Shown here: in pieces, positions 1 through 7,797 of the stretch | Numbering within the stretch: the first letter of the stretch is position 1 | Layout of the letters: each line of letters begins with the position of its first letter | From: Arcicella lustrica | GTDB lineage: Bacteria; Bacteroidota; Bacteroidia; Cytophagales; Spirosomataceae | Assembly (NCBI RefSeq): GCF_034930985.1 | Contig: NZ_JAYGIM010000023.1 | Location: 4,418-68,417, forward strand | Reading direction: 5' to 3' | DNA length: 64,000 bases | Position numbers and translations under genes: made by a program | The notes under the pieces: generated by a model | The model's input: only the letters and a program-made list of their open reading frames with translations | The model's database searches: none | Told to the model about the DNA's origin: nothing

Positions 1-127
1 CTTGTTCGCAGTTAACAAAAGCGCCTATTAGTTCAAAACCAATTGAACCTGCAAGGAGTACCGAAAGGCTTTCTCGTAAATCAGGATTATCCTCGTAAAC
101 TACGATTTTGATAGAAGTTTGAGTCAT
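1..127 (-). CDS. Response regulator, receiver domain N-terminus (partial)
   Basis: This gene runs off the left edge; only its first 42 codons are present, starting at the ATG complement at 125-127. The translation begins MTQTSIKIVVYEDNPDLRES, a typical CheY-like receiver start: beta-1 followed by the acidic E-D pair that binds Mg2+, then the first helix. The phospho-acceptor aspartate and the output domain lie outside the window. The family is a two-component response regulator; the spacing of the N-terminal motif resembles NarL/LuxR-type regulators, but the output domain cannot be seen. It is divergent from the lipoprotein at 361. Confidence 0.75.
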   Translation of the reverse strand, partial: MTQTSIKIVVYEDNPDLRESLSVLLAGSIGFELIGAFVNCEQ

Positions 128-322
128 TGGTTTGATGAAATTTAGAGTCATGATATTGAAGATATTTACCTGAAATGCAAGATTAATTGGGTAGGGAGTA
201 GCATATTTCAATATTAAAATTAATGTAATATTACAAAAAAATAAGTTTAGGTAATATCACATGATTGGGTGATGAAACTTATATCATCAATCTGAATGTG
301 GTAGCTAGTCGGAAAGTTTTCG

Positions 323-330
323 TATTTTTG
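323..330 (+). promoter_or_regulatory. Bacteroidota-type -7 box TATTTTTG
   Basis: Matches the TAnnTTTG -7 consensus known for Bacteroidota sigma-A promoters and lies about 30 nt before the lipoprotein start at 361. No convincing TTTG -33 box was seen at the usual distance. Confidence 0.5.
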
Positions 331-360
331 TGATAAGAAACCTTAATAAAAATTCATTCC

Positions 361-933
361 GTGAAAAAAAATAACTTTTACTTTCTTCTCTTTTTTGTTT
401 TGTTAATTGCTTGTCAGGAAAAAAAAGAAAGTACTCAAACAGAAAGCAACGCTTCGGTTAATGTAACAGAGGGTTCGTCTGCTTTAGAAAATTATAGTAC
501 AATTTTTCAGGCGATTCTTAAAACCGATGCTGGAATGGCAAGAGGTGTGAAAATTGGTGATAATATTGATACGATTAATGAAACGACATTGCCTTCGGAA
601 ACACCAGCAGAAAATGGGAAAAGTTTCACAGAGTATTTTGATGACACAGATTTGAACTTTGCTGATATTCTCTATGTAAAAAGTCCAGAGAATAAAGTAG
701 AAGCTATTACGATTGATGTTTATATTGAACGACAAACTGCTGTGGATAGTTTAATGAATGAGTTCAAAGGCTATTTTGAAACGAAGTATGGCAAAGGAGT
801 AAGCAAAGATAAATCAACCATTTGGCAGTTAGCTGATGGTAATAATAATGTATTGATTCAGAATGTAAGTACAGAAAAAGACCCTGGACTAAAGATTGTT
901 TTCGCTAATAAAGCTGATAAGATTTTACAATAA
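361..933 (+). CDS. Putative secreted lipoprotein, unknown function
   Basis: The 190-residue product starts with GTG and has a short lipoprotein signal (residues 1-18) ending in LIAC, so Cys18 is the likely lipidated residue. After a low-complexity Ser/Glu/Asn linker (about residues 20-40) comes a mixed alpha/beta domain. I do not recognise the family. Gene is monocistronic, with a TAnnTTTG box upstream and a strong bidirectional terminator at its 3' end. It would be anchored in a membrane facing the periplasm, or on the surface; its role is unknown. Confidence 0.8.
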   Translation: MKKNNFYFLLFFVLLIACQEKKESTQTESNASVNVTEGSSALENYSTIFQAILKTDAGMARGVKIGDNIDTINETTLPSETPAENGKSFTEYFDDTDLNFADILYVKSPENKVEAITIDVYIERQTAVDSLMNEFKGYFETKYGKGVSKDKSTIWQLADGNNNVLIQNVSTEKDPGLKIVFANKADKILQ

Positions 934-938
934 GTATT

Positions 939-983
939 GATACAAAAAGAGCCTTCAGATTATCTGAAGGCTCTTTTTGTATC
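939..983. terminator. Bidirectional intrinsic terminator
   Basis: A 22-nt perfect inverted repeat with a one-base centre; the GC-rich core GAGCCTTCAGAT is flanked by A5 on one side and T5 on the other. It lies between the convergent lipoprotein gene and ilvE and can terminate both. Confidence 0.9.
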
Positions 984-998
984 ATTAGTATCAGAAAA

Positions 999-2063
999 CT
1001 ATATTTTCATAACCCATCCACGTGTATCAGCTTTTTTACCTAAACGGATATCGTTAATTTCTTCAAATACTCTTTTCGAGAAAGCATCATCTGCACGTTC
1101 AGGAAGTTGGTAATCAACGCCTTCAAAGCCGATTGTAGCAATTGGAGCAATCACAGCGGCTGTACCTGCACCAAAAGCTTCGGTTACTTTACCAGCTTTA
1201 ATACCTTCTACTAATTCTTGAACAGAAAGCTGTCTTTCTTCAATTTTCATTCCCCATTCTTTCGCTACTTGTAAAACTGATTTACGAGTAATTCCATCAA
1301 GAATTGTGTCGCCAGTCGGTGCTGTTACTAATGCTCCGTCAATTACGAACAAAAGGTTCATTGTACCTGCTTCTTCCACAAAAGTATGTGTAGCAGCATC
1401 AGTCCAAATAATTTGGTCGTAGCCAGCATCCATCGCTAATTTAGTTGGATACAAAGAACCACCATAATTACCAGCATTTTTAGAAAAACCAACACCACCA
1501 TGCGCTGCACGAATATATTGTGTTTCAACACGTACACGTAGAGGTTTTGAATAATAAGAACCTACAGGGCAGTTGAAAATCATAAACTTATAAGTTTTAG
1601 ATGGACTTACTCCAACATATTCATCTGTCGAGAACATAAAAGGACGAATGTACATCGAACAACCTTCTTTGGCTGGAATCCACTCAGCATCTAAACGTAA
1701 AAGTTGTGAAAGCCCTTCCATGAAAATATCTTCAGGAATTTCTGGAATACACATACGGACAGCAGATTTGTTGAGACGCTTCCAGTTTTCTTCCGGACGG
1801 AAAACTAAAATTTCACCCGCAGCATTTTTGTAGGCTTTCATTCCCTCAAAAATTGCTTGTCCGTAATGTAGAGACATCATTGCTGGAGAATATGAAATTG
1901 GGCCATAAGGCAAAATTTGTGGCGTTTGCCATTCTCCGTCTTTAAAATCAACCATTAACATGTGGTCGGCAAAAGAACGTCCAAAAACAAGGTTGTCAAA
2001 ATCAACCGAATCAATCCTAGATTTTTCAATCTGATGGATATCAATCTGCAAAGTATCTGTCAT
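999..2063 (-). CDS. ilvE: Branched-chain amino acid aminotransferase
   Basis: A 354-residue fold-type IV PLP enzyme that transfers the amino group between Leu/Ile/Val and 2-oxoglutarate in the cytoplasm. The long form (about 350 residues, with the N-terminal AMMSLHYGQAIFEGMKAY segment) is the eukaryote-like BCAT type common in Bacteroidota. The PLP lysine is K195 in SKNAGNYG, and the class-IV signature runs from the EEAGTMNLLF motif (about residues 230-240) to DGITRK. The start at 2063 is the only sensible ATG. It is followed on the same strand upstream by the adenosyltransferase gene, with a heptad-repeat stretch in between. The other ilv and leu genes are not in the window. Confidence 0.97.
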   Translation of the reverse strand: MTDTLQIDIHQIEKSRIDSVDFDNLVFGRSFADHMLMVDFKDGEWQTPQILPYGPISYSPAMMSLHYGQAIFEGMKAYKNAAGEILVFRPEENWKRLNKSAVRMCIPEIPEDIFMEGLSQLLRLDAEWIPAKEGCSMYIRPFMFSTDEYVGVSPSKTYKFMIFNCPVGSYYSKPLRVRVETQYIRAAHGGVGFSKNAGNYGGSLYPTKLAMDAGYDQIIWTDAATHTFVEEAGTMNLLFVIDGALVTAPTGDTILDGITRKSVLQVAKEWGMKIEERQLSVQELVEGIKAGKVTEAFGAGTAAVIAPIATIGFEGVDYQLPERADDAFSKRVFEEINDIRLGKKADTRGWVMKI

Positions 2064-2097
2064 AATTTTAAAATATTATCTGTTATTCTTTAATATT

Positions 2098-2256
2098 GTT
2101 AGCTGTGAGCTACGAGCTTTCAGTCATCAGCTTTCATTTTTTCTCAATAAAGTTTTTAATCTTGTCTCTTTCGTCTTGTTTCCTTAAGTCCCAAGTCTTT
2201 TGTCTAAAATCTTGCTTCTTGTCTCTTAAAGTCCTAAAGTCTTCTGGTCTCAAAGA
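2098..2256. repeat. Degenerate heptad-repeat spacer
   Basis: The spacer between ilvE and the adenosyltransferase gene is built from 7-nt units: AGCTGTG-AGCTACG-AGCTTTC-AGTCATC-AGCTTTC (about 2101-2136), then a second series of CTTAAGT/CCCAAGT/CTTTTGT-like units (about 2185-2256). No start codon or coding signal fits this stretch. Confidence 0.65.
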
Positions 2257-2259
2257 AAG

Positions 2260-2808
2260 TCAAACTCTCGGTTTCCAAGCTATTTCTTCAACTTCAAGCT
2301 CTTTTGCCATTATTCTACATAATACAAAAAGATAGTCGGAAAGTCGATTCAAGTATCTGATTATTAATTCATTTACTGTTGATTCCTCTGCAAGTCGAAG
2401 TACAATTCTTTCTGTTCTGCGACAAATAGTTCTAGCCAAATGCCCAAATGAAATTGATTGATGACCGCCCGGTAAAATGAAATATCTCATAGGTTCTAAT
2501 TCCTTATCCATATTATCCATTTCATTTTCCAATAGCTCAACGTCGCTTTCTAGCAAATCAGGTAAACGTTTTTTACTTTGTTCTGGCTCAGAAGCTAAAA
2601 TAGAACCAATTGTAAATAATCTATCTTGAATTTCCTTTAAAATATCTTTACGTTTTTCGTTCACTGCTTGGTCACGTACTAAGCCAATGTATGAATTTAA
2701 TTCATCAACTGTGCCATAAGCCTCAATTCTAAGTGCTGTTTTTGATACTCTTGTTCCTCCAACTAATGAAGTTGTACCTTTATCGCCAGTTTTAGTGTAA
2801 ATTTTCAT
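2260..2808 (-). CDS. ATP:cob(I)alamin adenosyltransferase (PduO/MMAB type)
   Basis: A 182-residue protein that transfers the 5'-deoxyadenosyl group of ATP to the cobalt of cob(I)alamin, making coenzyme B12. The N-terminal KIYTKTGDKGTTSLVGG (residues 2-18) is the ATP-binding signature of the PduO family; the helical core contains the conserved ICRRTER motif (about residues 127-133). Length equals the family norm. The gene has its own TAnnTTTG box and a hairpin in the leader. No other B12 genes are near, so it probably serves salvage of imported corrinoid. Confidence 0.93.
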   Translation of the reverse strand: MKIYTKTGDKGTTSLVGGTRVSKTALRIEAYGTVDELNSYIGLVRDQAVNEKRKDILKEIQDRLFTIGSILASEPEQSKKRLPDLLESDVELLENEMDNMDKELEPMRYFILPGGHQSISFGHLARTICRRTERIVLRLAEESTVNELIIRYLNRLSDYLFVLCRIMAKELEVEEIAWKPRV

Positions 2809-2822
2809 ACATTTTATTCATA

Positions 2823-2845
2823 TTCAGGGCAATTAATGCCCTGAA
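2823..2845. promoter_or_regulatory. Perfect 9-bp inverted repeat in adenosyltransferase leader
   Basis: TTCAGGGCA-ATTAA-TGCCCTGAA lies between the -7 box at 2859-2866 and the start at 2808, so it would be in the 5' untranslated RNA or act as an operator. It does not resemble a cobalamin riboswitch, which is far larger. Confidence 0.45.
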
Positions 2846-2858
2846 ATCGTTCATTTTA

Positions 2859-2866
2859 CAAAGCTA
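2859..2866 (-). promoter_or_regulatory. -7 box TAGCTTTG for adenosyltransferase gene
   Basis: Matches TAnnTTTG on the minus strand, about 50 nt upstream of the start at 2808. Confidence 0.55.
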
Positions 2867-3038
2867 AATTTTTTTCAGAAGTTTTACTCATTAAACATGA
2901 AAAAAATAATTGTTATGACAACTATTTTTCTTTTGTTATATCTGTCTGAAAAAGGCTCAAGACTCGTCACTTTGGGCTTGTAGCTATTTTATTCTTGATT
3001 AATCACTTGTTTCATTAGAAATCCTGCCTTTTGTAGCG

Positions 3039-3046
3039 TAATTTTG
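3039..3046 (+). promoter_or_regulatory. -7 box TAATTTTG for membrane gene/queA
   Basis: Matches TAnnTTTG and lies 21 nt before the ATG at 3068. It supports that ATG rather than the upstream TTG at 3044, which overlaps the box. Confidence 0.55.
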
Positions 3047-3067
3047 CACCCTGAAACAACAATATCA

Positions 3068-3580
3068 ATGAGTATAGAATTTTTCATTTCCAGAACTTGG
3101 CGTTATTTATCAATTTTAGCCTTCGTACTTGTATTATTATTTACTTATCGTGGTTTGCCAGATACCACCGCTGTGCATTTTGGACCGAATGGTAGAGGAG
3201 ATGGATTTTTACCTAAAAATCAGGTTTTCTATCTTTTTGCTGGAGTAATGTTTGCTTTTAACATTCTTTCTGTTTTGTTAGCAAACAATGTAAAACGTAT
3301 TCCTTTATTGGCTTTTCAATGGATTCCGAATAAAAAATGGTTGAAAGGTGGTAATCAATTAAATGCTGCAATTGTCAATTGGTTAAACTTTTTGCCTGCT
3401 ATCGTCAATACTTTTCTTTTACTTATTCTTAGGGCTTTGTTGATTTTGAACGACGAACGTACTTTCCAAACTGATTATACTTATTTGTTAGTAATTGGAA
3501 TTGTTCTGATGATGGCTTGGATATTTTATTTGCCAATCAAATTGCTTTTTACTAGTCCAAAAATTGAAGAAGAAGAGTAA
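3068..3580 (+). CDS. DUF1648-like membrane protein
   Basis: A 170-residue integral membrane protein. Residues 1-30 form a first membrane helix, followed by the family-typical loop GLPDTTAVHFGPNGRGDGF (about residues 32-50: 'small residue-P-x-H-x-G-x-x-G-x-G'), then three more hydrophobic segments. This loop resembles DUF1648 (YvfB/SdpI-like) proteins. The ATG at 3068 is chosen because the -7 box sits just upstream. It is 3 nt ahead of queA, so the two are probably cotranscribed; no functional link is obvious. The exact role is unknown. Confidence 0.75.
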   Translation: MSIEFFISRTWRYLSILAFVLVLLFTYRGLPDTTAVHFGPNGRGDGFLPKNQVFYLFAGVMFAFNILSVLLANNVKRIPLLAFQWIPNKKWLKGGNQLNAAIVNWLNFLPAIVNTFLLLILRALLILNDERTFQTDYTYLLVIGIVLMMAWIFYLPIKLLFTSPKIEEEE

Positions 3581-3583
3581 TTG

Positions 3584-4816
3584 ATGAATATTCAAGATTT
3601 AAAACTTGCTGATTATACTTATGATTTGCCCGACGAGCGAATTGCAAAATTCCCTTTAGAAAAGCGTGACGAATCTAAACTACAAGTATATCAGCAAGGA
3701 AAAATTACCCATACGATTTTTCATAAAATCAACGAGTATTTGCCTAAAAATACATTGTTGGTTTTTAATAATACCAAGGTAATTCCTGCCCGAATTCATT
3801 TCCAAAAATCTACTGGAGCAGTCATTCAGATTTTTCTGCTGCATCCTGTCGCACCCACTTCTGTCATTAATTTGGCGATGGAAGTAAACGATACTTGCGT
3901 TTGGGAATGTATGATTGGCAATAGAAAGCGTTGGAAAAAAGATGATGTTTTGTCGAAAGTTCTAACAATTTCAGGCGAAAATGTAGAAGTAAAAGCCAGC
4001 ATCTTTGATTTTGATAGCAACCAAGTACAACTTTCTTGGCGAGTAATTTCTGAAAATGCTGGAAATTTCACACCCAAATTTGTGGATATTATTCAAGCTT
4101 TAGGTGAAATTCCTTTGCCTCCTTACTTGAATCGTGAAGCCGAAGTAGCTGATTACGAAACCTACCAAACTGTTTACAGCGAGAAAAAAGGAGCAGTAGC
4201 CGCCCCAACGGCAGGTTTACATTTTACAGATGAAGTACTGCAAAATATTTCAAATCAAGGAATTAAAGAAGAATTTATTACACTTCATGTGGGAGCTGGC
4301 ACGTTTCAGCCCATTAAAGTAGAAAATATTATAGAACACAGAATGCACAACGAGCAAATTGTGTTCACGAAAAAGAATATTGAAATTTTACTCGAAAATA
4401 TCGGAAATACCATTCCAGTTGGCACAACTTCGATGCGAGCTTTGGAGAGTTTGTATTGGTATGGCGTAAAACTGACGAAGGATTTTTCAAGTACTTTTTT
4501 CATTGAAAAATTAGACCCTTATCAAAGTCCTGGTGAATCTTTACCAAGTACTGAACTTGCTTTAAGAACGATTTTAGCAAAGATGGAAGCGACTGGCGAA
4601 ACCGAAATTACGGGCGAAACTGAAATTTTTATTTTTCCGGGTTATCAATTTAAAATCTGCAAAGGCATTATTACCAATTATCACCAGCCAGAAAGTACTT
4701 TAATTTTACTCATCGCCGCACTCATTGGCGAAGATTGGCGAAAAGTGTATGCCGAAGCGATGGCAAACGATTATCGTTTCTTGAGTTACGGTGATTCTTC
4801 TTTGTTATTGCCTTGA
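3584..4816 (+). CDS. queA: S-adenosylmethionine:tRNA ribosyltransferase-isomerase
   Basis: QueA transfers and rearranges the ribose of S-adenosylmethionine onto 7-aminomethyl-deazaguanine in tRNA, giving epoxyqueuosine. The 410-residue product contains the family motifs YDLPDERIAKFPLEKRDESK (residues 13-32), FNNTKVIPARI (about 61-71), the central AAPTAGLHFT (about 205-214), and the C-terminal NYHQPESTLILLIAAL and YRFLSYGD. It is somewhat longer than the usual ~345-355 residues, in part because of an insertion with a tandem 18-nt duplication (4592-4627) giving TGETEITGETEI. ATG at 3584 is 3 nt after the preceding stop. Convergent with rarA. Confidence 0.95.
   Translation: MNIQDLKLADYTYDLPDERIAKFPLEKRDESKLQVYQQGKITHTIFHKINEYLPKNTLLVFNNTKVIPARIHFQKSTGAVIQIFLLHPVAPTSVINLAMEVNDTCVWECMIGNRKRWKKDDVLSKVLTISGENVEVKASIFDFDSNQVQLSWRVISENAGNFTPKFVDIIQALGEIPLPPYLNREAEVADYETYQTVYSEKKGAVAAPTAGLHFTDEVLQNISNQGIKEEFITLHVGAGTFQPIKVENIIEHRMHNEQIVFTKKNIEILLENIGNTIPVGTTSMRALESLYWYGVKLTKDFSSTFFIEKLDPYQSPGESLPSTELALRTILAKMEATGETEITGETEIFIFPGYQFKICKGIITNYHQPESTLILLIAALIGEDWRKVYAEAMANDYRFLSYGDSSLLLP
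4592..4627 (+). repeat. 18-nt tandem duplication inside queA
   Basis: ACTGGCGAAACCGAAATT is followed directly by ACGGGCGAAACTGAAATT (two mismatches). It duplicates the hexapeptide TGETEI in frame. Confidence 0.8.
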
Positions 4817-4917
4817 GTAATTGTGCATAATTAGTTAAGATTTATCGATTACTCAATAAATTGATATTCAGATATTTTAACTCATAATTCAGCATTCACA
4901 ATTCAGCACTCATACTT
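4815..4917. repeat. Heptad-type imperfect inverted repeat
   Basis: Between convergent queA and rarA. The left arm GAGTAATTGTGCATAATTAG and right arm CTCATAATTCAGCATTCACA-ATTCAGCACTCA are made of 7-8-nt units and are mutually complementary in part. It may serve as a weak terminator; it resembles the other heptad spacers of the window. Confidence 0.5.
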
Positions 4918-6190
4918 AATAGTCATACTCTTCACCCCAATCTTGCCGAAGCTTTTGTTTGATTTTTTCTTCCGCAGGATTCTGTTGTGGCTCAAAAAAC
5001 TTAGTATTTTTTACTTCTTCGGGTAAAAATTGCTGTTTTACAAAATTACCTTCGTAATTGTGGGCGTACTTGTAGTTTTTTCCATAATCTAATTGCTTCA
5101 TCAGTTTGGTTGGTGCATTTCTGAGATGTAAGGGAACGGGTAAATTTCCCGTTTCACGTACCATTGCCAAAGCTTGGTCAATTGCCAAATATGCAGAATT
5201 ACTTTTGGCAGAAGTAGCCAAATAAATCACCGTTTGCGAAAGTACAATGCGAGCTTCGGGCATTCCTACGGCACGAATTGTTTGGAAACAAGTATTTGCC
5301 ATCAATAGTGCATTTGGGTTTGCCAAACCAATATCTTCCGAAGCCAATATCATTAATCTTCTTCCAATAAATTCAATGTCTTCGCCGCCTTCCAACATTC
5401 GGGCGAGCCAATAAACGGCAGCGTTGGGGTCGGAACCACGAATGGATTTGATAAAAGCAGAGATAATATCGTAATGCTGTTCGCCGTCTTTGTCGTAAAG
5501 AGCAATATTTTGTTGAAGTTTTTCTACCACCATTTCGTTGGTGATTTCCAAACCTTCGCCCACAGGAATAAAATTGCTGACCAACTCCAAAATATTATAT
5601 AATTTCCGTCCGTCGCCACCCGAAAACTGTAAAATAGCTTCGTACTCTTTTACAACGATACCACGATTTTTCAGGAAAATATCTTTTTCTAAAGCCTGAT
5701 TGATTAAGTAAATTAATTCTTCTTTTACCAAAGGTTTCAAAACATAAACCTGACAGCGAGAAAGTAACGCAGAAATTACTTCAAATGAAGGGTTTTCGGT
5801 TGTAGCTCCAATCAAAGTAATAATTCCTTTTTCAACGGCACCGAGGAGTGAATCTTGCTGAGATTTTGAAAAACGATGAATTTCATCAATGAATAAAATA
5901 GGAGAGGGCGTATCAAAAAACTTTTGTTTTTTCGCCATTTCAATTGTCTCACGAATGTCTTTTACTCCCGCACTTATGGCAGAAAGTACATGAAACGGAC
6001 GTTTCAAAGTCTGAGCCACAATACTTGCCAAAGTAGTTTTCCCAACGCCCGGAGGCCCCCACAAAATAAAAGAAGGAATTCTGCCAGATTCTACTGCACG
6101 ACGCAAAACGGCTTTTTCTCCTACTAAATGTTGTTGCCCGACGTACTCATCAAGCGTTTGTGGACGCATTCGTTCGGCTAATGGTTGCAT
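4916..6190 (-). CDS. rarA: Replication-associated recombination protein A (AAA+ ATPase)
   Basis: A 424-residue clamp-loader-like ATPase (MgsA/RarA, homologue of WRNIP1) acting at stalled replication forks. Walker A is GPPGVGKT at residues 45-52, Walker B is ILFIDEIHRF around 98-107, and the sensor-1 region GATTENPSFEV and the MLEGGEDIEFIGRRLM helix of the tetramerisation half are present. The length is normal. It has its own -7 box (6213-6220) and is divergent from the DEAD-box gene. Confidence 0.96.
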   Translation of the reverse strand: MQPLAERMRPQTLDEYVGQQHLVGEKAVLRRAVESGRIPSFILWGPPGVGKTTLASIVAQTLKRPFHVLSAISAGVKDIRETIEMAKKQKFFDTPSPILFIDEIHRFSKSQQDSLLGAVEKGIITLIGATTENPSFEVISALLSRCQVYVLKPLVKEELIYLINQALEKDIFLKNRGIVVKEYEAILQFSGGDGRKLYNILELVSNFIPVGEGLEITNEMVVEKLQQNIALYDKDGEQHYDIISAFIKSIRGSDPNAAVYWLARMLEGGEDIEFIGRRLMILASEDIGLANPNALLMANTCFQTIRAVGMPEARIVLSQTVIYLATSAKSNSAYLAIDQALAMVRETGNLPVPLHLRNAPTKLMKQLDYGKNYKYAHNYEGNFVKQQFLPEEVKNTKFFEPQQNPAEEKIKQKLRQDWGEEYDY

Positions 6191-6212
6191 AATTGTATCG
6201 TTTATTCAAAAG

Positions 6213-6220
6213 CAAATATA
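6213..6220 (-). promoter_or_regulatory. -7 box TATATTTG for rarA
   Basis: Matches TAnnTTTG on the minus strand about 23 nt upstream of the rarA ATG. Confidence 0.55.
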
Positions 6221-6271
6221 CATTCATTTCAGGACGCTTCTGCAATGCAAAGCTTTGTGGAAAAGAAATCT

Positions 6272-6279
6272 TATCTTTG
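6272..6279 (+). promoter_or_regulatory. -7 box TATCTTTG for DEAD-box gene
   Basis: Matches TAnnTTTG 28 nt upstream of the ATG at 6308. A TTTG at 6254-6257 is a possible -33 box but the spacing (14 nt) is short. Confidence 0.55.
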
Positions 6280-6307
6280 TAAGATATTTTCATTCAAAAA
6301 TAATTAC

Positions 6308-7450
6308 ATGACTTTCGCATCACTTGGTTTATCAGAATCTCTTTTAAGAGGCATTACGGCACAAAATTATTCAGAACCTTTCCCGATTCAGCAACAAGCT
6401 ATTCCTGCAATTTTGGCTGGAAAAGACATTCAAGGAATTGCTCAAACGGGTTCTGGAAAAACGGCGAGTTTTGTGTTGCCGATTTTAGAAATGTTTCAGC
6501 GTAAAAGTCCAACAAGAAATTTACATCTGAAAGTATTGATTTTGGTGCCAACTCGTGAATTAGCGATTCAGATTAAAGAAGTAATAGAATCTTTTGCGAT
6601 TCACTTAAAAAATCCTGTAAAAACGATAGCTGTTTTTGGCGGTGTTCCGCTCAATCAGCAAATGGTGACGCTCAAAAATACCGAAATTTTAGTTGCTACC
6701 CCCGGTCGTTTGTTGGATTTAGTATCGACCCAATCTATCAATTTAGCCAGAATTGAAACTTTAGTTTTGGACGAAGCCGACAAAATGTTGGATTTGGGTT
6801 TTAAAGATGAAGCCAACAGTATTTTTAAATTACTGCCAAAGAAGCGTCAGAATATTTTGTTTTCGGCAACTTTGGATACTGATTTAGAAACAATCAAAGA
6901 AGCGTTGTTGAGTGAACCTGTTAAAATTGAAATTGAACCAGAAGTTCAGAATCTCGACCAAATTAATCAGATAGCTTATGCAGTAAGTCCAGAAAGAAAA
7001 GGCCCATTTTTACGATATTTAATCAAAACGCAGGCGATGCAACAAGTATTGATTTTTGTATCTGCCGTAAGAACTGCCGATAATTTGGTGGATAAATTGA
7101 AAAAAAATGGCATTAATGTCGCTGCCATTCACAGCAAAAAAACACAAGGAGCAAGAACGGAAGCTTTAAGAAGTTTTAAAGCTGGAAAAACCAATGTTTT
7201 GGTAGCTACTGATTTGGCTTCTCGTGGCATTGATATACAGTTTTTACCAGTCGTGATTAATTATGAATTGCCACGCTCGCCCAAAGATTATGTTCACAGA
7301 ATCGGTAGAACTGGACGTGCTACAAATTCAGGGGATGCTATTTCATTAATTTGTCCAGAAGACCAACACCATTTTCATATCATTCAAAAAAAGATGAAAA
7401 GAAAAGTAGAAATTATAAGTACTGAAGAAATTGAACTAGCGAAGTTTTAA
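6308..7450 (+). CDS. DEAD-box RNA helicase (RhlE-like)
   Basis: A 380-residue core DEAD-box helicase with no long C-terminal tail. Visible motifs: Q motif (SEPFPIQQQAI), motif I AQTGSGKT, Ia PTRELAIQ, Ib TPGRLLD, II DEAD in LVLDEADKMLDLGF, III SAT, V ATDLASRGID, VI HRIGRTGR. The start at 6308 is chosen over upstream in-frame codons because the -7 box at 6272 would otherwise be inside the gene. It unwinds short RNA duplexes, probably in ribosome assembly or mRNA turnover; RhlE is the closest type by length and motifs. Confidence 0.93.
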   Translation: MTFASLGLSESLLRGITAQNYSEPFPIQQQAIPAILAGKDIQGIAQTGSGKTASFVLPILEMFQRKSPTRNLHLKVLILVPTRELAIQIKEVIESFAIHLKNPVKTIAVFGGVPLNQQMVTLKNTEILVATPGRLLDLVSTQSINLARIETLVLDEADKMLDLGFKDEANSIFKLLPKKRQNILFSATLDTDLETIKEALLSEPVKIEIEPEVQNLDQINQIAYAVSPERKGPFLRYLIKTQAMQQVLIFVSAVRTADNLVDKLKKNGINVAAIHSKKTQGARTEALRSFKAGKTNVLVATDLASRGIDIQFLPVVINYELPRSPKDYVHRIGRTGRATNSGDAISLICPEDQHHFHIIQKKMKRKVEIISTEEIELAKF

Positions 7451-7464
7451 GTAATAATTCATAG

Positions 7465-7536
7465 AATCAATCATCTTATGGGTTGGGTAAAACTTGTGAT
7501 AATTGCTATTTTACTTATTCCATAAGATAATTGATT
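7465..7536. terminator. Large hairpin after helicase gene
   Basis: Arms at 7465-7481 and 7520-7536 pair over 17 nt with a single G-T wobble; the loop is 38 nt. The right arm ends in TTGATTTTC. It may terminate transcription or stabilise the 3' end of the helicase mRNA. Confidence 0.5.
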
Positions 7537-7619
7537 TTCAGCTTTTTGAAGAACCTTTAGCAAACGCATTATAAATTAAAATAATTTATTAATGTATATG
7601 GTTATTTCAAGATTTTAAT

Positions 7620-7627
7620 TATATTTG
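7620..7627 (+). promoter_or_regulatory. -7 box TATATTTG for small ORF
   Basis: Matches TAnnTTTG about 45 nt upstream of a 38-codon reading frame in an otherwise empty spacer. Confidence 0.45.
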
Positions 7628-7671
7628 ATAGATATTTACAAACTAACCACACGTAAAACCCTTAATATGCC

Positions 7672-7788
7672 ATGAATCTCAAATCAATGCTTCGCATTTT
7701 GTTTATCAGTTCTCTGGTAATTTTTTTAGGATACATTTTTTTGAAAAGCTTCGATTCATTTGCACATCACGTCTTAAAAAAGCATTAA
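7672..7788 (+). CDS. Possible 38-residue single-span membrane protein
   Basis: In the 347-nt spacer after the helicase gene, an ATG opens a 38-codon frame. The product begins MNLKSMLRILFISSLVIF and has one predicted membrane helix (about residues 7-25) followed by a short His/Lys tail ending HHVLKKH. A TAnnTTTG box lies 45 nt upstream. Small membrane proteins of this size are common and usually missed. I have no homology evidence; it could be a chance frame. Confidence 0.45.
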   Translation: MNLKSMLRILFISSLVIFLGYIFLKSFDSFAHHVLKKH

Positions 7789-7797
7789 CTGCTTTTG

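Noticed and set aside
2823..2845. A cobalamin riboswitch upstream of the adenosyltransferase gene.
   Set aside because: Only a simple 9-bp hairpin is present; the leader is about 50 nt, too short for a cobalamin riboswitch, and no B12-box was seen.
2897..2983. A 28-codon frame beginning MKKIIVMTTIFLLLYLS that looks like a signal peptide.
   Set aside because: No promoter box at a fitting distance, the part after the hydrophobic stretch is very short and AT-rich DNA yields such frames often. It could be a remnant of a secreted protein, but I cannot support it.
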